A stretch of DNA of 64,000 bases, taken from Fimenecus sp045594645 (lineage in GTDB: Bacteria > Bacillota > Clostridia > Oscillospirales > Acutalibacteraceae). The notes beneath the pieces were generated by a model. It had not been told where the DNA came from, did not search any database, and worked only from the letters and a program-made list of their open reading frames with translations. The stretch's first letter is position 1. The number at the start of each line of letters is the position of its first letter. Where the stretch lies: positions 1 through 64,000 of the forward strand of contig JAZNYY010000043.1 in assembly GCA_045594645.1 (NCBI GenBank), given 5' to 3'. Below, piece after piece: positions 34,413-42,763 of this stretch. The position numbers and the translations under genes were made by a program.

Positions 34413-35135
34413 TTATTGCTCATCAGTAAAGTTTGAGTCATCTTCCCAATAAGCCACATCAAAGGGGTCTTTGTCGGGGTCATAAACATCCCATAATTCG
34501 TGTTCGAATTCTGCGGGCTGTGTAGGGCACTCTGCGATTGCCTCAACCTTCATTCCTCTTGACCAGATTGACGGGTCAATGCGGATTGTATAACCACAGC
34601 AAGAGGGCGTTAACCACTCATGCATTGGGGCTTCAGGGAGTGCGTAAGTCTGCATAAGCGACATAATTACACCGCCGTGTGTAATAACCGCAGTATTTTT
34701 AACGCCTGCCTCAATTACACCGTCAACAATCTTTTCAAAGCAAGCACAAATTCTGTAATTAAAACGCACTTGACTATCACCAAAGGGTGCGGCTTTGTTG
34801 GGGTTTGTGCCTGCAAGCCACTCGGCAAAATCCTCGTCGTCCTGTAATTCTTCGGCAGTTTTCCCCTCGAATTCACCGAAATCGTATTCACGCAAATCGT
34901 CAAGAATTATCGGGTTTTTATCGGGATAAATCGCATTTGCGGTTTCGATACATCTTTTTAAAGGGCTTGAAAATACCGCGTCGACCTCGGGGTAATCGCC
35001 GTAATTTTCCATTATATCGTGAAGCTGCGCCATACCCTCTTCACATACGGGCTCGTCGGTATGTCCGATATATCTGCCCTCAAGATTACCCTTTGTAACA
35101 GCGTGGCGGATTAAATGAATTTGGTAAGTTTTCAT
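34413..35135 (-). CDS. Histidine phosphatase superfamily protein
   Basis: This 240-residue protein belongs to the phosphoglycerate-mutase-like histidine phosphatases. The RHG-type motif reads LIRHAVTKGN at residues 7-16 with the phosphorylated histidine, a second block FSSPLKRCIETA is near 58, and the second histidine is in VITHGGVI near 160. The natural substrate is not evident; CobC/PhoE-type annotations would be guesses. The start at 35135 has CAGGAG upstream, and a longer frame from 35243 would overlap the divergent regulator. It is divergent from the XRE gene and may be its target. Confidence 0.85.
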   Translation of the reverse strand: MKTYQIHLIRHAVTKGNLEGRYIGHTDEPVCEEGMAQLHDIMENYGDYPEVDAVFSSPLKRCIETANAIYPDKNPIILDDLREYDFGEFEGKTAEELQDDEDFAEWLAGTNPNKAAPFGDSQVRFNYRICACFEKIVDGVIEAGVKNTAVITHGGVIMSLMQTYALPEAPMHEWLTPSCCGYTIRIDPSIWSRGMKVEAIAECPTQPAEFEHELWDVYDPDKDPFDVAYWEDDSNFTDEQ

Positions 35136-35153
35136 ACTTTGACTCCTGAAAAT

Positions 35154-35190
35154 TTGTGAATTCGCACAATATACAAATTGTTGAATTCGG
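35154..35190. promoter_or_regulatory. Operator-like palindromes between phosphatase and XRE genes
   Basis: TTGTG-AATTCG-CACAA (35154-35169) and ACAAT-ATACAA-ATTGT (35166-35181) are overlapping inverted repeats, and TTGnTGAATTCG recurs at 35179-35189. A TATAAT at 35193-35198 faces the regulator gene. This is a plausible autoregulatory site. Confidence 0.5.
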
Positions 35191-35229
35191 TATATAATTT
35201 TAATACTATTTGTATAAAAAGGTGATTTT

Positions 35230-35853
35230 ATGAGTACACCCATTTCAACAAGACTTGTAACCTTGAGAAAAGATAAAAATTTAAGTCAGAAAGAAGCCGC
35301 GGCGGCTCTTGGCGTTTCGCAGGGACTTTTATCGCACTACGAAAAAGGTATTCGCGAATGCGGACTTGATTTTTTGTGCCGTGCCGCAACCTTTTATGAT
35401 GTAAGCTCGGACTACCTTTTAGGCCTTTCTGACACAAAAATGATGTCTGACGCGCTTTTTGCCGAAGATGAAATCCCGCAAGACAGCGAAATGAGAATGA
35501 GTACAATTTTCCGTTCATCAGTTTATCTGCTTGACCGTTTGGGCTCATTCGGCAGAAATTACGGAAGCAAAATCAGAGCAATTTATATTCTGACCATTTA
35601 CAAGGTTTATCTTGCGGCACTCTCGCAAGGCGCATTGCCCAATCACGAGCTGGCTAAAAAGGATTTATCGCCCTACCTTTCAACCATAACCATTGACAAT
35701 ATTATCAACAGTTTAACCTTTGAAGGTGACGCGAAACCAAAAAGAAGCGAGCACCTGCCAAAGACAATGGACACAATTATTAAAGAAGCCACAAAAATTA
35801 TTGAAAAAGAAGTTGCAAGAGTTAACAGAATTGTAAACAGACAATCAAAGTAA
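35230..35853 (+). CDS. XRE-family transcriptional regulator
   Basis: This 207-residue protein has an N-terminal Cro/CI helix-turn-helix: RLVTLRKDKNLSQKEAAAALG followed by VSQGLLSHYEKGIRECG, about residues 8-62. The C-terminal part of about 140 residues is helical and has no domain that I recognise. AAAGGTG precedes the ATG at 35230. Its 3' end overlaps the convergent rsmI gene by nine bases. The divergent phosphatase and the palindromes between them suggest control of that gene and of itself. Confidence 0.85.
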   Translation: MSTPISTRLVTLRKDKNLSQKEAAAALGVSQGLLSHYEKGIRECGLDFLCRAATFYDVSSDYLLGLSDTKMMSDALFAEDEIPQDSEMRMSTIFRSSVYLLDRLGSFGRNYGSKIRAIYILTIYKVYLAALSQGALPNHELAKKDLSPYLSTITIDNIINSLTFEGDAKPKRSEHLPKTMDTIIKEATKIIEKEVARVNRIVNRQSK

Positions 35854-36669
35854 CTCTTTATAAATCACGCTTTTCTTAAAGCCCGTTTCGGCAGCAATGG
35901 TTTTTGACGCCTCGTTTACGCTGACGCCTTTATTTACAAGCTCTTTTGCCAAGCTTACAGCCTCTTCTAAAGTGAGGGGCTGTTTTTCTTTTTGCTTTTC
36001 TGCACCCGCCAAAATCAACACATATTCACCGCGGGGATTTTCAATTTCATAATGTTCAATAGCTTTTTTAAGGCTTGTCCTAAAAACCGTTTCGTGAATT
36101 TTTGTAAGCTCACGCACTAAGGCAATCTGGCGGTCACCAAAATATGCATACATATCGTTAAGTGTCGCTTTTAACTTATGAGGAGCTTCATAAAAAATCA
36201 TTGTGCGGGTTTCGTTCTTTAATTCTTCAAGATGCTCTTTTCGGCTTGGCTTATTTGTACTTAAAAAGCCCTCAAAAGTAAATCGACCGCTTTCCATTCC
36301 GCTAACTGCAAGTGCCGTTGCAAATGCGGTAGGACCCGGCACGGACTCAACGGGAATATTATTCTCGTGGCACAAATACACCAAATCTTGTCCGGGGTCA
36401 GAAATACAGGGCATACCCGCATCGGTAACAATTGCGCAGGTTTCACCCTCAAGAATTCTTTTTACAATTATTTCGCCTTTTTCACGGCGGTTATGCTCAA
36501 AATAGCTGATTAATGGCTTTTTTATATCAAAGTAATTAAGTAATTTTGAAGTAACGCGAGTATCCTCGGCAGCGATAAAATCAACACTTTCCAAGGTTTC
36601 TTTCGCTCTCGGAGAAAAATCGGACAAGTTGCCGATGGGTGTTCCTACAACATAAAGCTTACCACTCAT
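35845..36669 (-). CDS. rsmI: 16S rRNA (cytidine(1402)-2'-O)-methyltransferase
   Basis: This 274-residue SAM-dependent tetrapyrrole-methylase-fold enzyme methylates the ribose of C1402 in 16S rRNA. The start VVGTPIGNLSDFSPRAKETL and the following AAEDTRVTSKLLNYF are diagnostic, as is SDAGMPCISDPG (here VTDAGMPCISDPG) near residue 80. It is the last gene of a minus-strand cluster with trmN6, mgtC and an ATPase-like gene. Confidence 0.95.
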   Translation of the reverse strand: MSGKLYVVGTPIGNLSDFSPRAKETLESVDFIAAEDTRVTSKLLNYFDIKKPLISYFEHNRREKGEIIVKRILEGETCAIVTDAGMPCISDPGQDLVYLCHENNIPVESVPGPTAFATALAVSGMESGRFTFEGFLSTNKPSRKEHLEELKNETRTMIFYEAPHKLKATLNDMYAYFGDRQIALVRELTKIHETVFRTSLKKAIEHYEIENPRGEYVLILAGAEKQKEKQPLTLEEAVSLAKELVNKGVSVNEASKTIAAETGFKKSVIYKELL

Positions 36670-36681
36670 TGTTTTTCTCCT

Positions 36682-37425
36682 TTACTTTCTGTATTTTTCG
36701 GTGATTTCGAGCATTTCATCGCTCAAAGTTCCGTCTTGATTATATGCAACCAACTGTGCCTCGACCTTTAAGCCGTTTTTAGCACCGCGTTTACCCTCTA
36801 TTAGCACAAGCCACGGCTGAGTGTCACCTTTTTTCGACACAAATCGAAGTCTTTTCGGCTCAATTCCGTTATTGTGCATTGCTGTCATTGCGTCAAAAAC
36901 TCGTTCAGGGCGGTGACAAATGCAGAACTTACCGCCAAATTTTAACAATCTTGAAGCACTTTTTGCAATATCTTCCATATTACAAGCAGTTTCGTGACGG
37001 GCAAGACAAGCTCCCTCGTCCATATTTTTTATTCCGCCACCCGCAATTTTATATGGTGGGTTCATCGTTACCAAATCATAAGAGCCGACCTCAAAATCGC
37101 TGATGTTTTTCAAATCTATATTATGTACTTTGATTTTATCTGTATTATTCAGAGCAAGTGAACGGTACATCTGCTCACAAGCATTAGCCTGAATTTCAAC
37201 AGCATCAATGCTTTTACATTTGCCGTCGCGAAGCCACAAAAACGGGATAATTCCGCACCCCGAACCGAAATCACAGGCAATATCATATTTTTTAGGGCTT
37301 GCAAAAGAGGCTAAAAGCATAGCATCTGTACCAAAAGTGTGTTGCTTTGAAACGATTAAGCCGACGCCCTCGCCCAAGTCCTCAATATGCTCGCCGTCGA
37401 AAAGCCCGATATTATCAGTCAACAT
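36682..37425 (-). CDS. trmN6: tRNA1(Val) (adenine(37)-N6)-methyltransferase-like protein
   Basis: This protein of about 247 residues is a class I SAM methyltransferase. It has the SAM loop DFGSGCGIIPFLWL near residue 40 and the catalytic NPPY motif (MNPPYKI) near 110, which marks base-N6 adenine methylation; the family is TrmN6/YabB. The start at 37425 lies inside the end of mgtC (11-base overlap) and uses GAGGAT as ribosome binding site. The rsmI gene follows 12 bases later, as in many Firmicutes. Confidence 0.88.
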   Translation of the reverse strand: MLTDNIGLFDGEHIEDLGEGVGLIVSKQHTFGTDAMLLASFASPKKYDIACDFGSGCGIIPFLWLRDGKCKSIDAVEIQANACEQMYRSLALNNTDKIKVHNIDLKNISDFEVGSYDLVTMNPPYKIAGGGIKNMDEGACLARHETACNMEDIAKSASRLLKFGGKFCICHRPERVFDAMTAMHNNGIEPKRLRFVSKKGDTQPWLVLIEGKRGAKNGLKVEAQLVAYNQDGTLSDEMLEITEKYRK

Positions 37426-38149
37426 AAATATCCTCAACATCCTCCATACTTCTTACGGTAGTGACCATAAGAGCAAGCGAATCGTCATTTTTAGGGAACA
37501 CAAGCACCTTAATCACCGAAGTATCCTTACGGCGCTTGAATTTCACATCTTTAGCCTCGGTGTAAACAACCTCCATTGAGTGAATTGTTCCACCGCATTG
37601 CTTGATAGTTTTTGTAATCAAAGGGATTTGAGTTCCCACATCTTTAATCTCAATAAAAAGAAGCTTACCCGCTGAACCACGCACAATAAATCTTTTAAGG
37701 GAATTAAGTGTAAGATAAATTACAACGGTTGCCACAAGTCCGCCCACAATAAAGCCCGAGCCCACGGCAATACCGATACACGAAACTGCCCAGAGCGATG
37801 CGGCGGTAGTAAGTCCCTTAACGGAAAAGCCTTCACGAAGAATTGTACCCGCGCCCAAGAAACCGATACCGCTTAAGACCTGCGCACTCATTCGGGTAAC
37901 ATCGGTAGTAAGCCCTTGCTCTTTTGCAATATAAACTGAAGTGAGCATTACAAGTGCAGAGCCCACGGACACAAGAATATGAGTTCTAAAGCCTGCAGGA
38001 CGATGTGAATGCTCACGCTCAAAGCCGATAATACCGCTAAGTAGTGCCGCAAGCCCGATTTTAACGATTGCATCAACTGTATAACGCACCTCGTCAAAAG
38101 ACCAGCACCACAAAGCCGCATCCTTTAACCATTCCCAAACTTCTGCCAA
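37415..38149 (-). CDS. mgtC: MgtC/SapB family membrane protein
   Basis: This 244-residue protein has an N-terminal membrane domain of the MgtC family, with GIIGFEREHSHRPAGFRTHILVS near residue 40 and VLSGIGFLGAGTILREG near 92, and a C-terminal ACT-like cytosolic domain of about 90 residues. MgtC in Salmonella affects the F1Fo ATPase and growth at low magnesium and is co-transcribed with the P-type ATPase MgtB. Here it sits 17 bases downstream of a degenerate P-type ATPase-like gene, a parallel worth noting. Function in this organism is inferred only. Confidence 0.88.
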   Translation of the reverse strand: MAEVWEWLKDAALWCWSFDEVRYTVDAIVKIGLAALLSGIIGFEREHSHRPAGFRTHILVSVGSALVMLTSVYIAKEQGLTTDVTRMSAQVLSGIGFLGAGTILREGFSVKGLTTAASLWAVSCIGIAVGSGFIVGGLVATVVIYLTLNSLKRFIVRGSAGKLLFIEIKDVGTQIPLITKTIKQCGGTIHSMEVVYTEAKDVKFKRRKDTSVIKVLVFPKNDDSLALMVTTVRSMEDVEDIYVD

Positions 38150-38166
38150 CAGAACTCAACTCCTAA

Positions 38167-40956
38167 TTAAATCTTTTTGATGAAAGGTAGTATTGACAAA
38201 ACAACTGTCCATACTAACTGATACACTATAATCTGCCATACACCAATTTGTGCAAGTCCTGAAAGGAATGCAAGTAAAACTACACCTGCAACACCTAAAA
38301 ATGCTGCAACGAATTGAATAACTCTTGATACATTAACAAAATTATTTATTTCAAATGAGGCGTGAAGTGACATTAACATAGTCTTAATTCCACCGCGGTG
38401 GATAATCTTTGCATCGGCACGCTCTGCCTCGTTATTTTTAACCTTTGTGAACATCTCGCCTGCAACGGGGTTAATTATTTTAACCACATTTGACGGAAGC
38501 CCGAATTCCTGCTCTAAAAACTGCTCGGTAATATTTGCGTCAGAGGTTCTGAAGAAGATTGTAAGACCATCTTTTTCAAGCTCACGCATATATTTTGCAG
38601 TTTCTTCGTTTGCCTTATACACAACAACAAACATTGCAGAAATTTTACCCTCAATTGCAAGATAAATCACATTTCTGCCGTCCTGCTTGAATTTTTCTTC
38701 CAAATCCTTATCGGGCACTTCAACATTGTGATGAACAAGCAATTCACGATTACCCACTAATACGCGGTGATTGTGAATCCAGCAAGAGCAACCGAGCTTT
38801 TCTTCATAAGAGAGTGACTCAACGGGGAACAAAAGCTGACGCTTGCCGTCAATTACGCCCTCAAAGATTTCTGCCATTACTCCGCCAGATGCGATAACAA
38901 CTGATGCAGTATAAAGAATTGCCTCGTCAATACGCATTTTGTGGTAAATCTTCATACCCTCAATGTTGCAACCGCCCTTTTGGAAGGCATCACAAGCGTC
39001 AATTACAACACCGTTGGAGTTAACTGCATCTTCAACTGCGCTATAGCCGTTGATTACTGCACCCTCAACATTCAACTTCTTGTTTACTGCACGAAGATTT
39101 ACTGCCGCTGAAAGACCTGCCGTCATAGGAAGTCCCATAAGCACAACACCCGCGAAGGTGCTAAAGCCCGCAAAGGCATTTTTTGACACAAAGCCGTAAA
39201 TTACACCAGCAAGCAACGCCACAATTGCCACCGCGGGAACTGCGATATTAAGAAGGGGCCCTGTAACCTCTGCCGAGCGGGAAAGCTCAACGAAGCGTGC
39301 GGGGAAGCCTATTCTTGCGGAATATTTAATATCGGGGTCACCAAGCATAAGACCGCGTGCGATTTCGTTTGCGGTATCCTCATGACCTATGTTTTCAACA
39401 CTATGTGGCTCATCGTTTTCGGCGAGAACTTCAAAATTCTCGGCATCGGTTTTACAACGCACAAGCTCGCTGACCGCCTTTAAAATCATCGGTACAACCG
39501 ACGCACCCGCAATAAGATGCGCTGTGGACTCAACATTATCAGTAAAAGCAAAACCTGCAACACATTGAATAATGCCCGCAATTGCTGAAACTGCAATTAC
39601 GGTATCTGCATCAGCAGTTTTATTTTTAAGCCCTGCAATTGCATTTTTAAAGCTTGAGAAGTTAACTACGCAAGCGCAAAGCAAAAGCAATAACTGAACT
39701 GCAACATAAACAAATTCGTTATTACCGTAGATTTCAAAATTACCGTTTTCTGCTCCTGCTACGGCGGCTAAAACACACATTGCAAATGCGATAAACGAGA
39801 GAACTGCAAGCTTTACAATAATACTCTTTTTCTCGGTTTCAAAAACCTTGCGTACTGCTTTTTTATCTTTAGGGCCGAAGTATTCGCGGGCTACATTCAC
39901 CTTTCTTCTTTCGAAGCGACGCTTACGGCGAACCGGCTCTGCCTCTGTTTCAAATTCTTCTTCGGGCTCATCAACCTCTTGCTTAAAGATAAGCCCACTC
40001 TTTACGAATTCGTCAACAACACCCTTTCGTGTTTCGCGAAGCTGTGCCTCTGCCTCTTCTTCGGACTGTTGCATTACGGGCTCGTCATCAACAAAGCCCT
40101 CAAACATAATCTGATTATCTTCTTCTCTTGAAGACGATGAAATCTCTTCTTTTTCGAGCATATCCTCTGCGGGAACAATTGTCGGCAATGGTTCAAAGCC
40201 GTCAGTATTTGAAGATGCTGCTCTTTTTACCACAACGCCGGGGGTTTCAATGGTCTTCTGTGGCAATGAAGCGACAAGTGCGCGGTGTTCCTGAGTTTTC
40301 TCAAGATTCTGCACGGGCTTATTCATAAAATGCTTTCTGTATTTTTCTTCGCCGATGGCAGAGCTTGAAAGTGCTTCGCCGTCACCGGTTGTGGTGCGAA
40401 CAACCTTATTTCCTAAATTATGAGAGATATTCGGATTATATGCACCGCGAATGTCAACCTCGTTGAACATTCTTGTTTTTTCAATTGAAATCTGACTGTC
40501 AGCAGTTTTGATTTCGGGCTTTTTTTCTTCTGCGGGCAATTCTTCGGGGATTTCTTCTGCCTCTACGCTGATTAAAGCACCGTCATCGGTAAGCCCAATC
40601 TGACCGTCATCTGTAACAGATACAGCCACCTTTGTTTCCTCGGTCTCATCCTTATGAAGCTCAGGAATATTAATTTCAAATTTCTTCTCTTTCTTTTGCG
40701 GTGCGGGAACAACGGGCTTTATTGCCACGGTTTTCTCCTCTGCTTTTTGCACCTTTACAGGCTCTGACTTTGGCTTTTCAGTAGTCTTGGGCAACGCAAC
40801 CTTGATAGGTTCTTCATCTTCAGGTTCTTCGCCCATAATATCTGCGAGAAGTGCGTCAATCCGTGCGAAAGAATATTCCTCTACCGCGTCGTCACCGTTA
40901 TATTTTTTTGCTGATTCAAGAATATCGTCAATTAACGATTCAGGTATTTTTGCCAT
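38167..40956 (-). CDS. P-type ATPase-like pseudoenzyme with long acidic N-terminus
   Basis: This intact 929-residue protein has three parts. Residues 1 to about 390 are low-complexity, charged and probably disordered. From about 390 to 640 there are six or more helices, including GVVLMGLPMTAGLSAAVN, which lines up with the M4 region of P-type ATPases. The soluble part from about 640 resembles a P/N domain: VVIDACDAF near 652 stands where DKTGTL is expected, SCWIHNHRVLVGNRELL near 725 is N-domain-like, and FFRTSDANITEQF near 802 stands for the TGD block. No TGES, DKTGT or GDGxND motif is present, so pumping is unlikely. It may sense or regulate. The similarity is by eye. Confidence 0.6.
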   Translation of the reverse strand: MAKIPESLIDDILESAKKYNGDDAVEEYSFARIDALLADIMGEEPEDEEPIKVALPKTTEKPKSEPVKVQKAEEKTVAIKPVVPAPQKKEKKFEINIPELHKDETEETKVAVSVTDDGQIGLTDDGALISVEAEEIPEELPAEEKKPEIKTADSQISIEKTRMFNEVDIRGAYNPNISHNLGNKVVRTTTGDGEALSSSAIGEEKYRKHFMNKPVQNLEKTQEHRALVASLPQKTIETPGVVVKRAASSNTDGFEPLPTIVPAEDMLEKEEISSSSREEDNQIMFEGFVDDEPVMQQSEEEAEAQLRETRKGVVDEFVKSGLIFKQEVDEPEEEFETEAEPVRRKRRFERRKVNVAREYFGPKDKKAVRKVFETEKKSIIVKLAVLSFIAFAMCVLAAVAGAENGNFEIYGNNEFVYVAVQLLLLLCACVVNFSSFKNAIAGLKNKTADADTVIAVSAIAGIIQCVAGFAFTDNVESTAHLIAGASVVPMILKAVSELVRCKTDAENFEVLAENDEPHSVENIGHEDTANEIARGLMLGDPDIKYSARIGFPARFVELSRSAEVTGPLLNIAVPAVAIVALLAGVIYGFVSKNAFAGFSTFAGVVLMGLPMTAGLSAAVNLRAVNKKLNVEGAVINGYSAVEDAVNSNGVVIDACDAFQKGGCNIEGMKIYHKMRIDEAILYTASVVIASGGVMAEIFEGVIDGKRQLLFPVESLSYEEKLGCSCWIHNHRVLVGNRELLVHHNVEVPDKDLEEKFKQDGRNVIYLAIEGKISAMFVVVYKANEETAKYMRELEKDGLTIFFRTSDANITEQFLEQEFGLPSNVVKIINPVAGEMFTKVKNNEAERADAKIIHRGGIKTMLMSLHASFEINNFVNVSRVIQFVAAFLGVAGVVLLAFLSGLAQIGVWQIIVYQLVWTVVLSILPFIKKI

Positions 40957-40997
40957 AATAAAATTCCCCCGAATTATTTATTATAGTTTAATTCTAA

Positions 40998-41771
40998 TTA
41001 TTTTCTTCTGTACGAGAACTCATACATTAATATTCCGCCTGCCACGGACGCGTTTAATGAATTGATTTGACCTTTCATTTTAAGCGAGATAATAAAATCA
41101 CACTTTTCGCGGACAATACGGCTCATTCCGTCGCCCTCTGAGCCGATTACGAGCACCGCCGCACCGTCAAGGTTAACCGAGCGAACATCTTCACCGCCCA
41201 TATCAGCGCCGTAAACCCACATTCCTTTTTCTTTGAGGTCATCAAGAGTTGCCGAGAGATTTGAAACGCGGGCAACCTTCATATACTCAAGAGCGCCTGC
41301 ACTTGTTTTGCCGACAGTGTAGTTAAGCGATGCACTTCTGCGTTTCGGAATGATTATTCCGTGAACACCCGCTGCCTCGGCAGTACGGATTATCGCACCG
41401 AGGTTATGCGGGTCTTCAATTCCGTCACACACAACTATGAACGGTGCTTCGCCTCGCTCTTCAGCAACGGCTAAAATCTCATCAACAGTTGAATAATCGT
41501 GAGCCGCACAAATTGCAGCAACGCCCTGATGATTGGCTTGTCCGCACATAAAATCGAGCTTCTTGCGGTCAACCTCTTTAACGACCGCACCTTTTTCACG
41601 GCATTCGCCGATAATCTTGCCTACAGAACCGCCCTTTTCACCACGAACAACATACAAGGTGTCAATTTCGCGGCCCGATTTTATAAGCTCGGTCACGGCA
41701 TTTCTGCCGATTATTAAATCCTTTTGTCTTTCTTCTTGGAATTTATCAAATTTTTCTGTTCTTTTATCCAT
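40998..41771 (-). CDS. rlmB: TrmH-family rRNA 2'-O-methyltransferase (RlmB-like)
   Basis: This 257-residue SPOUT methyltransferase has a substrate-binding N-terminal domain with IIGRNAVTELIKSGREIDTLYV and a knotted catalytic domain with CDGIEDPHNLGAIIRTAEAAG, VIGSEGDGMSR and ISLKMKGQINSLNASVAGGI, the three conserved motifs. RlmB methylates G2251 of 23S rRNA; some homologues modify other sites. The start at 41771 has GGAGG upstream, while an ATG at 41792 would place that site inside the gene. It heads the cluster with the ATPase-like gene. Confidence 0.92.
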   Translation of the reverse strand: MDKRTEKFDKFQEERQKDLIIGRNAVTELIKSGREIDTLYVVRGEKGGSVGKIIGECREKGAVVKEVDRKKLDFMCGQANHQGVAAICAAHDYSTVDEILAVAEERGEAPFIVVCDGIEDPHNLGAIIRTAEAAGVHGIIIPKRRSASLNYTVGKTSAGALEYMKVARVSNLSATLDDLKEKGMWVYGADMGGEDVRSVNLDGAAVLVIGSEGDGMSRIVREKCDFIISLKMKGQINSLNASVAGGILMYEFSYRRK

Positions 41772-41928
41772 TTGAAGCCTCCGTATAGGCATAATTCTGC
41801 ATATTATTTTTAATAATTCATTATAACAAAAAATCCCTTGTATTACAAGAGATTTTTAACAATATATTGTGTCCTGAGGCTTGTTTTTTCTATAATTTTT
41901 GATATATTTTGTATTTTGAAAAGAAAAA

Positions 41929-42051
41929 GCCTTCCCCTTGAGGGGAAGGTGCCGAGGAACGAGGCGGATGAGGTGTAAAACATTTTAACGGATACTCCGT
42001 ATCCTACACCTCATCAGTCGCTTCGCGACAGCTTCTCCTCAAGGAGAAGCC
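41929..42051. repeat. Palindromic repeat element, copy B
   Basis: This 123-bp element begins with hairpin CTTCCCCTTGAGGGGAAG (41931-41948). It has GATGAGGTG (41978 onward) mirrored by CACCTCATC, a central GGATAC-TCC-GTATCC hairpin, GTCGCTTCGCGAC and a terminal CTTCTCCTCAAGGAGAAG (42032-42049). It is nearly the same as copy C at 62095-62226 except for the second, variable hairpin. It fills most of the 285-base gap between the GatD-like gene and rlmB. Confidence 0.9.
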
Positions 42052-42056
42052 CATTT

Positions 42057-42761
42057 TTATAATAATTCTTTTATTCTGCTTTCATATGCCTTTGCTTCAT
42101 ATGTCAAGGGCACATTAACATAATCACTATCTATAAGCTTTATTAAATATTCTGAAAATTTTGGATTAAGGGGTAAAATTGGTCCTGTGTGATAGGTCGC
42201 GAAAAGGTTATTCTTATGCACACCCTCAATATTTGTATCCTTATTCATTCCTGCGCCCTTTTTCATTTTAAGGAATGGTGCAGGATTTTCACCGTAGGAA
42301 TGGCTTAAAAGATTTTTAAAGCCCGTGATTTCCATTCCGTCAAACTCGCCCACGCTACAATCGTTATAACGAAGTCGCGAAAACTGCTTTGCGTAATATG
42401 GAAAAAAATTAAGACATTCGTGCTTTTCACCCTTTGCATCTTCAATATATTCGCCAAAGATTTCAAAAGCATTGCCCGTGGCTAAAATTACTCCGCCGTT
42501 TTCAATACGATTTTCAATTGCTTCGCGGTATTTTTTAAGGGCTTCAATCTCTATGAGCTGATGCTTTTCTTGGCAAGGACCAATAAGAAGAATATCAACC
42601 TGACCATTTGCAAAGCGGGGCTCGTCAAAAAGATTAGTTTCAACCAAGTCAACCTCATAGCCCGCCAAATTCAATTTCTTCGCAAGATATTCAGCGTTTC
42701 CGCGATCACCGTAAAGGTTGTTATATTCGGGGTAAAGCACTTCAATTACAAACTTTTTCAT
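42057..42761 (-). CDS. GatD-like glutamine amidotransferase, catalytic residues apparently lost
   Basis: This 234-residue class I amidotransferase-fold protein resembles GatD, the glutaminase partner of MurT that amidates lipid II. The N-terminal NNLYGDRGNAEYL and the C-terminal ATYHTGPILPLNP are in register with GatD. Where GatD has its nucleophile in ICGGYQ, this sequence reads LATGNAFE (residues 93-100), with Gly96 and Asn97 in place of Cys-Gly. Where GatD has YLHGP, it reads YHTGP (190-194), so the catalytic histidine is shifted or absent. The gene is intact and two bases after the MurT-like gene. The role could be structural or use free ammonia. The comparison relies on remembered GatD sequence. 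Confidence 0.75.
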   Translation of the reverse strand: MKKFVIEVLYPEYNNLYGDRGNAEYLAKKLNLAGYEVDLVETNLFDEPRFANGQVDILLIGPCQEKHQLIEIEALKKYREAIENRIENGGVILATGNAFEIFGEYIEDAKGEKHECLNFFPYYAKQFSRLRYNDCSVGEFDGMEITGFKNLLSHSYGENPAPFLKMKKGAGMNKDTNIEGVHKNNLFATYHTGPILPLNPKFSEYLIKLIDSDYVNVPLTYEAKAYESRIKELL

Positions 42762-42763
42762 AA

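Noticed and set aside
42057..42761. Calling the GatD-like gene a pseudogene
   Set aside because: The frame is full length, has normal spacing to its partner and shows no stop or frameshift. Only the active-site residues differ.
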